A stretch of 64,000 bases of DNA from Brachyspira sp949287565. GTDB taxonomy: Bacteria; Spirochaetota; Brachyspiria; Brachyspirales; Brachyspiraceae. This document shows positions 8,811 through 17,401 of the stretch, one piece after another (position 1 is the first letter of the stretch; every line of letters starts with the position of its first letter). The translations under genes and the position numbers were made by a program. The notes beneath the pieces were generated by a model. That model was not told the DNA's origin, made no database searches, and saw only the letters and a program-made list of their open reading frames with translations. The stretch lies in assembly GCF_036997615.1 (NCBI RefSeq), contig NZ_JAWLQA010000004.1; one strand, written 5' to 3'.

Positions 8811-9392
8811 ATGCCAAAAAACTCTGAAGAAGAAGAAAGAAGACTATTTGAATTCTATTTAGAGCATGGATATGTTCCTGATGAGTTTAATAAGAAAAAA
8901 GAAGATATAAAAAAAGAATTTAATAAAGATAAAATTGATAAAGAAAATAATCTTAATAAAGAAATTCAAATCAATTCAAAAGAAGAATTAGCCTACACAA
9001 AAGAAGATGAAGAAATGTTTTTAAGTGCAATTGAGAATCTCGATTGCACTAATCATTCTAAAAAATCTATTCATGACAGAAAAGTTAATACTAAATTCAA
9101 GCCTAATATAAAAAATGCCATTCCAAAAGATAGGCTAGATCTACATGGACTTACAAGTGAAAGAGCATTAATAGAAATTAAACATTTTATTTATGAATGT
9201 AAAAAAAATAAAATAAGCCCAATACTAATAATACATGGTAAAGGTTTTGGAAGCGAGAATAGAATACCTGTTTTAAAAAATCTAGTTGAATATTATTTAG
9301 TAACAGAAGGAAAAAATCATATAAAATATTATTCTGATGCTCCTATAAATCTTGGAGGAAGCGGTGCTAAAATAATTTATTTGGATATATAA
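8811..9392 (+). CDS. Smr-domain protein
   Basis: 193 aa. The C-terminal half (about 105-193) is an Smr domain: DRLDLHGLTSERAL contains the LDLHG motif and ILIIHGKGFGS the HGKG motif. Smr domains in MutS2 and small stand-alone proteins are nucleases or nucleic-acid binders, and some act on stalled ribosomes or mRNA. The N-terminal half is charged, Lys/Glu/Asn-rich and probably disordered. The ATG is preceded by AGGA, 24 bases after rho, so it may be co-transcribed. The substrate cannot be told from the sequence. Confidence 0.88.
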   Translation: MPKNSEEEERRLFEFYLEHGYVPDEFNKKKEDIKKEFNKDKIDKENNLNKEIQINSKEELAYTKEDEEMFLSAIENLDCTNHSKKSIHDRKVNTKFKPNIKNAIPKDRLDLHGLTSERALIEIKHFIYECKKNKISPILIIHGKGFGSENRIPVLKNLVEYYLVTEGKNHIKYYSDAPINLGGSGAKIIYLDI

Positions 9393-9411
9393 TATTTTTG
9401 CTTTATTTTAA

Positions 9412-9728
9412 ATCCCACCCTATATATTTTTTGTTTTATTTAGAATATTGAATTGATTTTTCTTTTTTATTTATGTTAAAATTATGGCTACCCACCCAAA
9501 ATTTAATTATATTTTTAATCTTCTCACCGCACGCAGAGTAAAGTTATGAATATAGATGTATTATTAATAATTATAAATTAATTATATTATTAAGTTTAGC
9601 TAACCGTGCGTTAAATAGATTTTTAAATTTAGAAACAACTTGGGTGGGTGCTTTATTTTCTAAATAAATTAATAATTAAAAATTAAGTTTTATATTCAAA
9701 TAAAAGTTCTAAAGAATAAAGGGTGGGG
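9412..9728. repeat. Nested inverted-repeat element, copy A
   Basis: Fills the 358-base gap between the convergent Smr and GHKL genes. Three pairs of arms are nested: CCCACCCT (9414-9421) with AGGGTGGG (9720-9727), ACCCACCCAA (9490-9499) with TTGGGTGGGT (9640-9649), and CGCACG (9528-9533) with CGTGCG (9605-9610). The sequence between the arms is AT-rich. The same six arms in the same order and spacing occur at 60931-61245. No open reading frame of note lies inside. Confidence 0.85.
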
Positions 9729-9750
9729 TATGTAAATAAATTTTAAATTT

Positions 9751-10560
9751 TTAGTATTTATTATATATAACAAGAGAGAATTGTTTTTTGATGGGAAGTA
9801 TCAATTTTGAATGCGTTTTATGATTCTCATCATATATTTTTAAATGATCATGCGGTTCTAAAGTTTGATTAAATAATCTCAAATCGCATAATGCAAGTCC
9901 AAATCCTGCACTTTCTGTGTTATCTAATTGTTCCATAAAGAATTTTTCTACCAAATTATTTTTATAATATTCTTTAAATGTTAATCTTTTAGAATCTATT
10001 CTTGTTCTGCTAATCATTGTAAGAGGAGCATCATTTATTATTTCAAATTCTATATTGTTTTTATTAAATCTAGTCACCAATGTTATGGTAAGTTTGCTAT
10101 TGCATAATAATAATTTTGAGTATTTATTTTCATCAATTTCAATATTATTATCAATATCTTTTATAAGATTATTTTCTAATTTTATAAATTCTTTTAATTG
10201 TTTTATAGTTTCTTCGTCTTTTAATATATTAGAATATTCACTCATTATATCATAATCATTGAAATATTCTTCATTTTTTATTTTTTCTATAAAATCTGGA
10301 AATTTGTTTATCAAAGTATTAATTGTAATAGCATGAAGATATCTAGCTTTTATAGCATTTGATATAAGCTCCATTATAATATAATGTGCATCATTTGTAT
10401 ATTTACTTATATTATATTTTTTTAATATTTCTTCTAAAATGAAATTTATTTTTTGTTTAGAATTATTATCAAGCCAAGTAATATTAAATTTTATAGGCTC
10501 TTTTTTATGATTTTTAATATATTTTTTTATCTCTTCTATATCGGTTTTAGAATCTATCAT
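9751..10560 (-). CDS. GHKL (histidine-kinase-like) ATPase-domain protein
   Basis: 269 aa, not recognised as a named protein. Two nucleotide-binding motifs are visible: an N box (IIMELISNAIKARY, about residues 62-75) and a G box (ESAGFGLALCDLRL, about 220-233), as in the GHKL fold of sensor kinases, anti-sigma factors and MutL. There is no membrane segment and no clear His-phosphorylation box, so it is more like a stand-alone ATP-binding regulator than a full kinase. Its ATG overlaps the lpxB stop by four bases (ATGA), so translation is probably coupled to lipid A synthesis genes. Function unknown. Confidence 0.72.
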   Translation of the reverse strand: MIDSKTDIEEIKKYIKNHKKEPIKFNITWLDNNSKQKINFILEEILKKYNISKYTNDAHYIIMELISNAIKARYLHAITINTLINKFPDFIEKIKNEEYFNDYDIMSEYSNILKDEETIKQLKEFIKLENNLIKDIDNNIEIDENKYSKLLLCNSKLTITLVTRFNKNNIEFEIINDAPLTMISRTRIDSKRLTFKEYYKNNLVEKFFMEQLDNTESAGFGLALCDLRLFNQTLEPHDHLKIYDENHKTHSKLILPIKKQFSLVIYNKY

Positions 10561-11687
10561 GAATTTATAATCTCTTTTGCTATACGTTCTAGCACATTCT
10601 TTTCACCTAAAGTTTCTCTCACTCTAAGCAAATTATTACTAACTTTTTTATAATATTCTTTATCGGTTAAATATTTCATAATATGACTTGTAATGGCATT
10701 TGGATTGCAGTCATTTTGTAAAAGTTCAGGAGCTGCTTCCTCATTAAGAAGAACATTAGGCATACCAACATATTTTATATTTGTAAATAATTTTCCAAGT
10801 AAAAAAGTTATAAATGATATCTTATAACATATAACCATAGGTTTTCCATAACATGCAGCTAAAAGACTAGCCGTACCGCTTGACATTATTAAGGCATCGG
10901 AATAGGAATAAACATAATCTTTATCATCGCCGCATAATAAAGAATATGAAACATTTTCCAATAAATTTTTATAACTATCTAGAATTTTTTCTATAGGTTC
11001 TTTATATTCGGGATATGCTATAGGTATTAGAAATCTTATATTTGAAGAAAGCATATCATTAAGCATCTTCATAGATTTTATAAATACAGGAGCTAACTTT
11101 TTTATTTCCTGATTTCTGCTTCCAAATAGAACTCCCACAGTATATTCTTTTTTAGGCATATTTAATGGCGGCATATTTTTATTATAATCCAAATCTGCAA
11201 ATGGATGTCCGCTGTACATCACATCACAACCAAATTTTTTATATACTTCATAATCGAATAGGAAAGGAGTAATTATTTTTTTGGCAGAAAGAAGCCTTTT
11301 AGCATTCCAAGCACCCCATATACCTACATGAGGAGGAAAATAATACATATAATTTATATTATTAGCCTTACAATATTTTGCTAATAGGAGATTTACACCC
11401 TGATTATCTACAAGAAGCATAATATCAACTTTATTATTTTTTAAATACTCTTTTAATCTATTAAAAGCCCCAAGATTTTTAAAAGCAACTTTAGGATTAG
11501 CACCCTCAAATATACCTATAGTTGATAAAGTGGACATATCAGATAATATATTGACATCAGCCTTTTGCATTTCAACACCGCCGAAACCGTCTAATATTAT
11601 ATCAGGATCCAGCTCTTTTATTTTTCTTGCTAATAAGGCACCTTGAATGTCGCCTGAAACTTCGCCAGTGGCTATAAATATTCTCAT
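10557..11687 (-). CDS. lpxB: Lipid-A-disaccharide synthase
   Basis: Glycosyltransferase (GT19) that joins UDP-2,3-diacylglucosamine and 2,3-diacylglucosamine-1-phosphate to make the lipid A disaccharide at the inner membrane. 376 aa, normal. Seen: IFIATGEVSGDIQGALLA at the N-terminus, the DGFGGVEMQKA loop, YYFPPHVGIWGAWNAKR and the C-terminal YSDALIMSSGTASL nucleotide-sugar motif. It follows lpxA by 15 bases on the same strand, and its stop overlaps the next gene. Presence with lpxA and fabZ indicates that this organism makes lipid A. Confidence 0.95.
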   Translation of the reverse strand: MRIFIATGEVSGDIQGALLARKIKELDPDIILDGFGGVEMQKADVNILSDMSTLSTIGIFEGANPKVAFKNLGAFNRLKEYLKNNKVDIMLLVDNQGVNLLLAKYCKANNINYMYYFPPHVGIWGAWNAKRLLSAKKIITPFLFDYEVYKKFGCDVMYSGHPFADLDYNKNMPPLNMPKKEYTVGVLFGSRNQEIKKLAPVFIKSMKMLNDMLSSNIRFLIPIAYPEYKEPIEKILDSYKNLLENVSYSLLCGDDKDYVYSYSDALIMSSGTASLLAACYGKPMVICYKISFITFLLGKLFTNIKYVGMPNVLLNEEAAPELLQNDCNPNAITSHIMKYLTDKEYYKKVSNNLLRVRETLGEKNVLERIAKEIINS

Positions 11688-11702
11688 AATTTATTTTATT
11701 TT

Positions 11703-12497
11703 TTAAACCGTTTTTCTAGGGGTTATTCCTCTTCTAGCTTTGGATATAAACTCTACAATATCTCTAGCTATAGGATTCAATGAGGTGTCATTTAAATATG
11801 TATCTAAAAATTCTTGTTTTGTTTTATTCCAATTAAACCACATATCATAAGCTTCTTCAGCCTGAGAAATCTGTTCTGAAGTAAATCCAGCTCTTCTCAT
11901 ACCTACTAAATTAAGCTTATAAATAATTGCTTCACCTGCATGAGCAGTTAATGCAAATGGTAGTATATCTCTTCCTACAGCAGACATACCGCTTATCATA
12001 GCATACTGACCTATAGCACAGAATTGATGTACCACACAGTTTCCAGATATGAATGCACCTTTTTCAACTCTTACATGTCCTGCTACTAAAGCACCATTAC
12101 ATATTATGACATTATCATTTATTTCACAGTCATGAGCAACATGCCCTGTAGCCATTATATAGCAATTATTTTTTATAATAGTTTTAGCATTTTCTTTAGA
12201 TGCTCTATGAAGATTAGCAAATTCTCTAATTTCATTTCCGTCACCTATTTCTAAAAAGCTAACAGTTTTTCTATCAAAATGTATATCTTGAGGAAGATTT
12301 CCTATAACAGCATGATCATGTATTATATTGTTCTTACCTATTGTTGTATATTCTTTTATTACAGAATGTGCTCCGATAGTTGTATTTTCACCTATAGTTA
12401 CTTCACCTTCTATAATGGCATAAGGCCCAATTTCTGCAGTATCTGCAATTTTAGCAGAATCAGAAATTATTGCAGTTGGATGTATATTATTTGACAT
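11703..12497 (-). CDS. lpxA: UDP-N-acetylglucosamine O-acyltransferase
   Basis: First step of lipid A synthesis: transfers a 3-hydroxyacyl chain from ACP to UDP-GlcNAc. 264 aa (E. coli LpxA is 262). The left-handed beta-helix hexapeptide repeats are visible from residue 1 (IHPTAIISDSAKIADTAEIG) to about 185, with the HDH-type catalytic region at GHVAHDCEINDNVIICNGALVAGHV and the C-terminal helical domain after it. AAGGA precedes the ATG. fabZ lies 26 bases upstream, the usual fabZ-lpxA pairing. Confidence 0.96.
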   Translation of the reverse strand: MSNNIHPTAIISDSAKIADTAEIGPYAIIEGEVTIGENTTIGAHSVIKEYTTIGKNNIIHDHAVIGNLPQDIHFDRKTVSFLEIGDGNEIREFANLHRASKENAKTIIKNNCYIMATGHVAHDCEINDNVIICNGALVAGHVRVEKGAFISGNCVVHQFCAIGQYAMISGMSAVGRDILPFALTAHAGEAIIYKLNLVGMRRAGFTSEQISQAEEAYDMWFNWNKTKQEFLDTYLNDTSLNPIARDIVEFISKARRGITPRKTV

Positions 12498-12523
12498 TTA
12501 TTATCCTTATTTTATTTAAGCTA

Positions 12524-12988
12524 TTATTTATCTATTTTCATAGCTTCCTTATCTACTAAAAATAAACCTAAATCTCCAGAGCAAGCTAATTTATCATTAA
12601 CTTTTACTTCTCCATGAGTTTTAAGAAGATTGTTACTAAATGCTTCAACAGTAACAAACATATCCATAACATCTCCCGGTATTACAGGATTTTTAAATTT
12701 AACATTATCTATTTTAGCGAAGAACATAAATTTTTTACCATATTCATCTGGCTTTAAAATCTTTGTATAGCAGTAAATACCGGAAGTCTGAGCCAAAGCT
12801 TCTATCATTAAAACACCTGGCATAATAGGACTTTCGGGAAAATGTCCTGTAAACTGAGGTTCATTAAAAGTTACATTTTTTATAGCATGTATTTTTCCTT
12901 CTTCGACACTTTCTACTCTGTCAACTAGTAAGAAAGGGTATCTATGAGGTAATAATTCCATTATTTTATTTATATTAATTTTTTCCAT
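12524..12988 (-). CDS. fabZ: 3-hydroxyacyl-ACP dehydratase FabZ
   Basis: Dehydrates 3-hydroxyacyl-ACP in fatty-acid elongation and competes with LpxA for the same substrate. 154 aa from the ATG at 12988 (MEKININKIMELLPHRYPFL), chosen over an in-frame TTG at 13015 because AAGGA lies 10 bases before the ATG. The catalytic His is in the GHFPESPIMPGVLMIEALAQ hot-dog helix; LLPHRYPFLLVDRV is the family N-terminus. It is the first gene of the fabZ-lpxA-lpxB-GHKL operon, with a good promoter just upstream. Confidence 0.95.
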   Translation of the reverse strand: MEKININKIMELLPHRYPFLLVDRVESVEEGKIHAIKNVTFNEPQFTGHFPESPIMPGVLMIEALAQTSGIYCYTKILKPDEYGKKFMFFAKIDNVKFKNPVIPGDVMDMFVTVEAFSNNLLKTHGEVKVNDKLACSGDLGLFLVDKEAMKIDK

Positions 12989-13030
12989 CTCTAATGAATC
13001 CTTAATTTTATTCAAAGTATATACATAAAA

Positions 13031-13058
13031 ATTATACCATATAATAGTAAAGTTACAA
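13031..13058 (-). promoter_or_regulatory. Promoter of the fabZ-lpxA-lpxB operon
   Basis: On the minus strand TTGTAA (13058-13053), a 16-base spacer and TATAAT (13036-13031), the last preceded by TGG. This predicts a start of transcription near 13024 and a leader of about 36 bases. The rest of the 230 bases up to the next gene is plain AT-rich DNA. Confidence 0.65.
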
Positions 13059-13217
13059 GTATAAAATTATTCGTAGAAGTAATTTTATATAGTTTAATTG
13101 TATTATAATATTTTTATATTAAAGTCATATTAAAAAAATATATACTATTTTTATACAAAAAAATATGATGACATGAACTATAATAAAATTATTATGTTAT
13201 TAAATAAAATAAATTTA

Positions 13218-14405
13218 TTAAACATTAGCCATTTTGAAAATATTATAAACGTCTTCTTTGTTTAAAGCCCTAAAATGTTTAAATTCAAGTTTACCTTCTT
13301 TGATGCATCTTCTTGTCAAATCCTGCAAAACTTCTTCGCTTTGTATTCCAACTTCTAATTCTGTAAAGTTTGTAGGCATATTTATTTGTTTAAAATATTC
13401 TATAGTTTTTTCTATACCTTTGAGTCCTGTATCATCATTAATTCCCCAAACATTTTTTGAATATTGAATGAATCTTTCTTTTTTATCTTTTAAACAGTAT
13501 TTAGCCCAAGATCCCCACATTACAGAAAGGCTTGCTCCATGTGCACAATCAAATTTTGCACTCAATTCATGTCCGAATTTATGAACTATAAAATCAAAAG
13601 TAAGTCCAAGTCCTGTTAAAGTATTATGCGATAAACTTCCGCACCACATAAGCTCGCTCATAGCATCATAATTATTTTTATCTTTCATAGCTATTAAACC
13701 ATTTTTAAAAATAGTTCTTAAAACAGCTTCAGCGATTGCATCTGTTGTTTGATTGTTATCGCCGTTTATAGAGTTTTCACTGTCGCCGAAATATCTGTCA
13801 AATGTATGCATAAGCATGTCAACTATTCCGCATGCTATTTGATAATATGGTAAAGTAAAAGTTAAGCAAGGATTCATTATAGCAAATTTAGGACGGTTGA
13901 ATTCTGTCGGAAAACCTCTTTTATCAAGAGTTTCTTCATTTGTAAGTACAGAAGAATTGCTTGTCTCACTTCCAGCAGCAGATATTGTGAGTATGCATCC
14001 AATAGGAAGGCTTTTTTCTAAAGTTTTTTCTCTTGTCCAAAACTCCCATATATCAGTATCAGGATTAGCTGCTCCATGTGCTATAGCCTTTGCAGTGTCA
14101 ATTGCACTTCCTCCGCCTATTCCAAGTATAAAATCTGCTTTGAAATCTATTGCTTTTTTCACTCCCTCTCTGGCATGTGATAGGGTAGGATTAGCTCTTA
14201 CCCCTCCAAATAGTTCATATTCTATATTTTCATTTTTTATTATATTTTCTATTTTTTCTAATAATCCGCTTTCTTTTACACTTTTAGTACCATAAACTAT
14301 AAATACTCTTTTACCGCCGAAGTTTTTTATTTCTTTTGCTGTATTTTCTTCGGAGTCTTTTCCAAATATTACCTTTGTTGGATTATTATATATAAAACTT
14401 TGCAT
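13218..14405 (-). CDS. Iron-containing alcohol dehydrogenase (YqhD/butanol dehydrogenase type)
   Basis: 395 aa. Reduces aldehydes to alcohols with NAD(P)H and a bound divalent metal. The cofactor loop is LGIGGGSAIDTAKAIA. The metal ligands are visible: D and H of IVDMLMHTFD (D-x3-H) and the two outer histidines of HKFGHELSAKFDCAHG, spaced 14 apart exactly as in E. coli YqhD. It stands alone on the minus strand with its own promoter and an AAAGGA ribosome site. In an anaerobic fermenter it would dispose of reducing power as alcohol or detoxify aldehydes; the substrate is not decidable here. Confidence 0.9.
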   Translation of the reverse strand: MQSFIYNNPTKVIFGKDSEENTAKEIKNFGGKRVFIVYGTKSVKESGLLEKIENIIKNENIEYELFGGVRANPTLSHAREGVKKAIDFKADFILGIGGGSAIDTAKAIAHGAANPDTDIWEFWTREKTLEKSLPIGCILTISAAGSETSNSSVLTNEETLDKRGFPTEFNRPKFAIMNPCLTFTLPYYQIACGIVDMLMHTFDRYFGDSENSINGDNNQTTDAIAEAVLRTIFKNGLIAMKDKNNYDAMSELMWCGSLSHNTLTGLGLTFDFIVHKFGHELSAKFDCAHGASLSVMWGSWAKYCLKDKKERFIQYSKNVWGINDDTGLKGIEKTIEYFKQINMPTNFTELEVGIQSEEVLQDLTRRCIKEGKLEFKHFRALNKEDVYNIFKMANV

Positions 14406-14446
14406 ATTCTTTTCCTTTATATAATAGAATTTTTTACTAAGGCATC

Positions 14447-14474
14447 ATTATAATGATTTTATATTATAATACAA
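14447..14474 (-). promoter_or_regulatory. Promoter of the iron alcohol dehydrogenase gene
   Basis: On the minus strand TTGTAT (14474-14469), a 16-base spacer and TATAAT (14452-14447). The predicted start of transcription is near 14440, about 35 bases before the ATG. Confidence 0.55.
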
Positions 14475-14543
14475 TATTAAATTAAAAATACTAAAAAAAT
14501 ATTTTTAAATAAAAATTTTTTGAATATAAATTTTTTATTGTAC

Positions 14544-14571
14544 TTGATATTTATTTATTATCTAATATACT
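14544..14571 (+). promoter_or_regulatory. Promoter of the large ankyrin protein gene
   Basis: TTGATA (14544-14549), a 16-base spacer and TATACT (14566-14571), 36 bases before the GTG start codon. Divergent from the dehydrogenase promoter. Confidence 0.6.
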
Positions 14572-14607
14572 TATAAATATTACTTATTTTGAGATTGGAG
14601 TATAAAG

Positions 14608-16638
14608 GTGAAACATATTAGATTTTTGATTATACTATTGACTTTTAGTTATTCTGTATTCGCATTAACTGCAAATGAAACTAATTTATTTAATGCAATT
14701 AATGAAAAAAATTCGGATAATGTATCAAATATATTGAATAATTCCACAGATATAGATATAAATGTTCTAGATGATGAAGGATATACTCCTTTACATAGAG
14801 CAGTTTTGAATAAAGATTTGAATACTGTAAATATTCTATTAGAAAATGAAAGTATAGATATAAACTCTAAATTGGATATGAAAGTAAGTATAGACGGCTG
14901 GTATTTAGGAGGAGCAACTCCATTGATATTAGCTTCATATATTGGTGATACTAATATTGTTTCAGCTTTACTAGATAATAATGCTGATATTAAATCTCAA
15001 GATGATGTTGACGGCAGTATGGCTATACATATGGCTTCTGCCAATGGTAATAATGATGTAGTAATGATGCTTCTTGATAAAGATCCTACTACTATAAATG
15101 ATGTAGATAATAGAGGAAACACTCCATTACATTGGGCATCTATGAAAGATAAGCCTGAAACTGTTAAATTATTAATGGAAAATGGAGCTGATATAGAATC
15201 TAAAGATGCAGATGGATGGACACCTTTACATTATGCTGCTGCTTTCTCCTCACTTCAAACAGTACAAACTCTTGTTGATTTAGGTGCTGATAAAATGAGT
15301 AAAACTAAAGATGGAAATGAACCTATATATTATGCAAGAGGCGATGATGTTAAGAATTATTTAGCTGGAAATGATAATATAGCAAGAGAAGGTACTCCTG
15401 AAGATAATTTAGAAGGAGATGAAACTGTTGTTGCTGATAATAATACTGCAGATGATAATACAGAAGAAGCTATGAATAATGAAGAAGAAACAACAGCAGA
15501 AGAAGTTACAGAAGAAAATGAAGAATATGCTCAAAATGATACTGCAGAGGAAGAAGTTACAGAAGAGCAAACTGAAGAGGTATATGTTGATAATACTGTA
15601 AATGCTGTTGATTTAGATGTTAAACAATTGGAACTTTTAGTTGCTGTTAAAAATAATGATATAATAGCCTTAAATACTTTAATAAAAGAGGGAGTTAATC
15701 CTAATTTTGTAGATGAAAATGGATATACTCCTTTACATTTAGCTGTTATAAATAATAATTTAGATACAGTAGAGGCTTTGCTTAATTATAAAGACATAAA
15801 TAAAGAGGCAAAACTTCCTTATAAAGCTACTTTGGATAATTGGTATTTAGGCGGTGCTACTCCTTTAATAGTTGCTTCTTATGTAGGAAACTCTGATATA
15901 GTTTATACTTTAATAGAGGCAGGATGTGATATAAGAGCTAGAGATGATATAGACGGATCTATGCCTATACATGTAGCTTCAGCAAATGGAAATGATGATG
16001 CGGTTATATTATTATTAGAAAAAGATAAAACATTGGTAAATGAAGCTGATAAAAATGGAAATGATACTCCATTACATTGGGCAGCTATGAAAGATAAACC
16101 TTCTACAATTAATGTACTTTTGAAATATGGTGCTGATACAAAAATACAAAATTCTGATGGAAATACAGCTTTACATTATGCTGCAATGTATGCATCTTCT
16201 GATGTTATAAAAAATATAGTTGCTTCTGATAAATCAAGTGTTAATATGGCTAATAATGAAAATATGTATCCTATACATTATGCTGCTTTAGAGAATAATG
16301 TTGATGCTTTGGTGGCATTAGTTCAAGATGGAAAAGCAGATGTTAATATAAAAGATTCTAATAATGATACAGCTTTACATTATGCTGCTGCTTATGGTAA
16401 TATGGACAGTGTTATGTCATTAGTAGAAAAATGCTATGCTGACAAAACATTGAAAGACAATGACGGATATACAGCTGCAGATTTAGCTTCAGATAATGGT
16501 TATGAGAATATAGCCAATTATTTGAAAGGTGCTGCTTATATACCTGATAATAATACTCAAGATAATACAGGTAATGAACAGGAATTAATACTTCCTGAGT
16601 ACAATAAAAAGCCAAATTTGGATAAAAAATGGTGGTAA
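14608..16638 (+). CDS. Exported ankyrin-repeat protein with internally duplicated array
   Basis: 676 aa, GTG start with GGAG 7 bases upstream. A signal peptide (MKHIRFLIILLTFSYSVFA, cleavage near residue 19-20) predicts export to the periplasm. Two blocks of ankyrin repeats (about 22-250 and 340-650) have repeats of the GYTPLHRAVLNKDLNTVNIL type. They are joined by an acidic linker rich in Glu, Asn and Thr (about 254-330). The blocks are homologous along their length: both contain NWYLGGATPLI or GWYLGGATPLI, then DGSM-IH-ASANGN. Ankyrin arrays bind proteins; the partner is unknown. A terminator follows. Confidence 0.9.
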   Translation: MKHIRFLIILLTFSYSVFALTANETNLFNAINEKNSDNVSNILNNSTDIDINVLDDEGYTPLHRAVLNKDLNTVNILLENESIDINSKLDMKVSIDGWYLGGATPLILASYIGDTNIVSALLDNNADIKSQDDVDGSMAIHMASANGNNDVVMMLLDKDPTTINDVDNRGNTPLHWASMKDKPETVKLLMENGADIESKDADGWTPLHYAAAFSSLQTVQTLVDLGADKMSKTKDGNEPIYYARGDDVKNYLAGNDNIAREGTPEDNLEGDETVVADNNTADDNTEEAMNNEEETTAEEVTEENEEYAQNDTAEEEVTEEQTEEVYVDNTVNAVDLDVKQLELLVAVKNNDIIALNTLIKEGVNPNFVDENGYTPLHLAVINNNLDTVEALLNYKDINKEAKLPYKATLDNWYLGGATPLIVASYVGNSDIVYTLIEAGCDIRARDDIDGSMPIHVASANGNDDAVILLLEKDKTLVNEADKNGNDTPLHWAAMKDKPSTINVLLKYGADTKIQNSDGNTALHYAAMYASSDVIKNIVASDKSSVNMANNENMYPIHYAALENNVDALVALVQDGKADVNIKDSNNDTALHYAAAYGNMDSVMSLVEKCYADKTLKDNDGYTAADLASDNGYENIANYLKGAAYIPDNNTQDNTGNEQELILPEYNKKPNLDKKWW

Positions 16639-16665
16639 TTTAATTTTTATTATAATTGTGATTAA

Positions 16666-16705
16666 AAGGCTTGGAATTTTTTATAAATTTCAAGCCTTTA
16701 TTATG
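16666..16705 (+). terminator. Intrinsic terminator after the ankyrin gene
   Basis: The arms AAGGCTTGGAATTT (16666-16679) and AAATTTCAAGCCTT (16685-16698) pair with one G-U wobble, followed by a short T-rich tail. Confidence 0.7.
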
Positions 16706-16869
16706 TAGTTTTTTATGAACTTATGAGAATTTATTATATTTTTTCTAATATTGTTGTATATTTGATTTTATTACTCAATAATATTTAAAAATAGTACAAT
16801 AAAATTTGCAATAGAAATAAATATATAATACAATATAAGATAATATATTAATTGAGAGGAATTAAGAAT

Positions 16870-17400
16870 ATGTTTAAAGGCACTACAATATGTGCAGTAT
16901 GCAGAGATGGTGTTACAGCAATAGCTGGAGATGGACAGGTTACATTGGGTGAAACTGTTATGAAGCCTAATGCAGTTAAATTAAGAAAATTATACGGCGG
17001 TAAAGTTATATCAGGTTTTGCCGGATCTACTGCCGATGCATTTACATTATTTGAAAAATTTGAAAAAAGACTTCAGGAATTTTCAGGTGATTTAACCAGA
17101 GCGGCAGTTGAGCTTGCACGCGAATGGAGAACTGATAAAATGCTTAGAAATTTACAGGCACTTATTATAGTTGCAAGTAAAGAAAAAATGCTTTTACTTT
17201 CCGGTAATGGTGATGTTATAGAAAGTGAGAACAATATATTAGCTATAGGTAGCGGCGGACAGTATGCTAAAGCAGCTGCAATGGCATTAAGTGAAAATAC
17301 AGACCTTTCCGCTAAAGAAATAGCTAGAAAATCGCTTGAAATAGCTTCTAAAATATGTATATACACTAACAGCAATATTTCTTTGGAGGTAATAGAATAA
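16870..17400 (+). CDS. hslV: ATP-dependent protease peptidase subunit HslV
   Basis: Threonine peptidase ring of the HslUV (ClpQY) protease. 176 aa from the ATG at 16870, with GAGAGGA 9 bases upstream; an in-frame TTG at 16852 would overlap that site and is unlikely. The N-terminal nucleophile should be the Thr after the short propeptide MFKG (mature end TTICAVCRDG), so the propeptide is a few residues longer than the single Met of E. coli. VTAIAGDGQVTLGETVMK and ILAIGSGGQYAKAAA are family motifs. hslU begins 2 bases after the stop. Confidence 0.96.
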   Translation: MFKGTTICAVCRDGVTAIAGDGQVTLGETVMKPNAVKLRKLYGGKVISGFAGSTADAFTLFEKFEKRLQEFSGDLTRAAVELAREWRTDKMLRNLQALIIVASKEKMLLLSGNGDVIESENNILAIGSGGQYAKAAAMALSENTDLSAKEIARKSLEIASKICIYTNSNISLEVIE

Positions 17401-17401
17401 G

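Noticed and set aside
9412..9728. Element A as an ordinary terminator pair for the convergent genes
   Set aside because: The arms are spread over 310 bases and are GC-rich without T runs; the same design is found at 60931 between divergent genes, which do not need a terminator.
13897..14295. 132-codon open frame opposite the iron alcohol dehydrogenase
   Set aside because: It is the antisense shadow of a strongly conserved coding sequence and has no start signal of its own.
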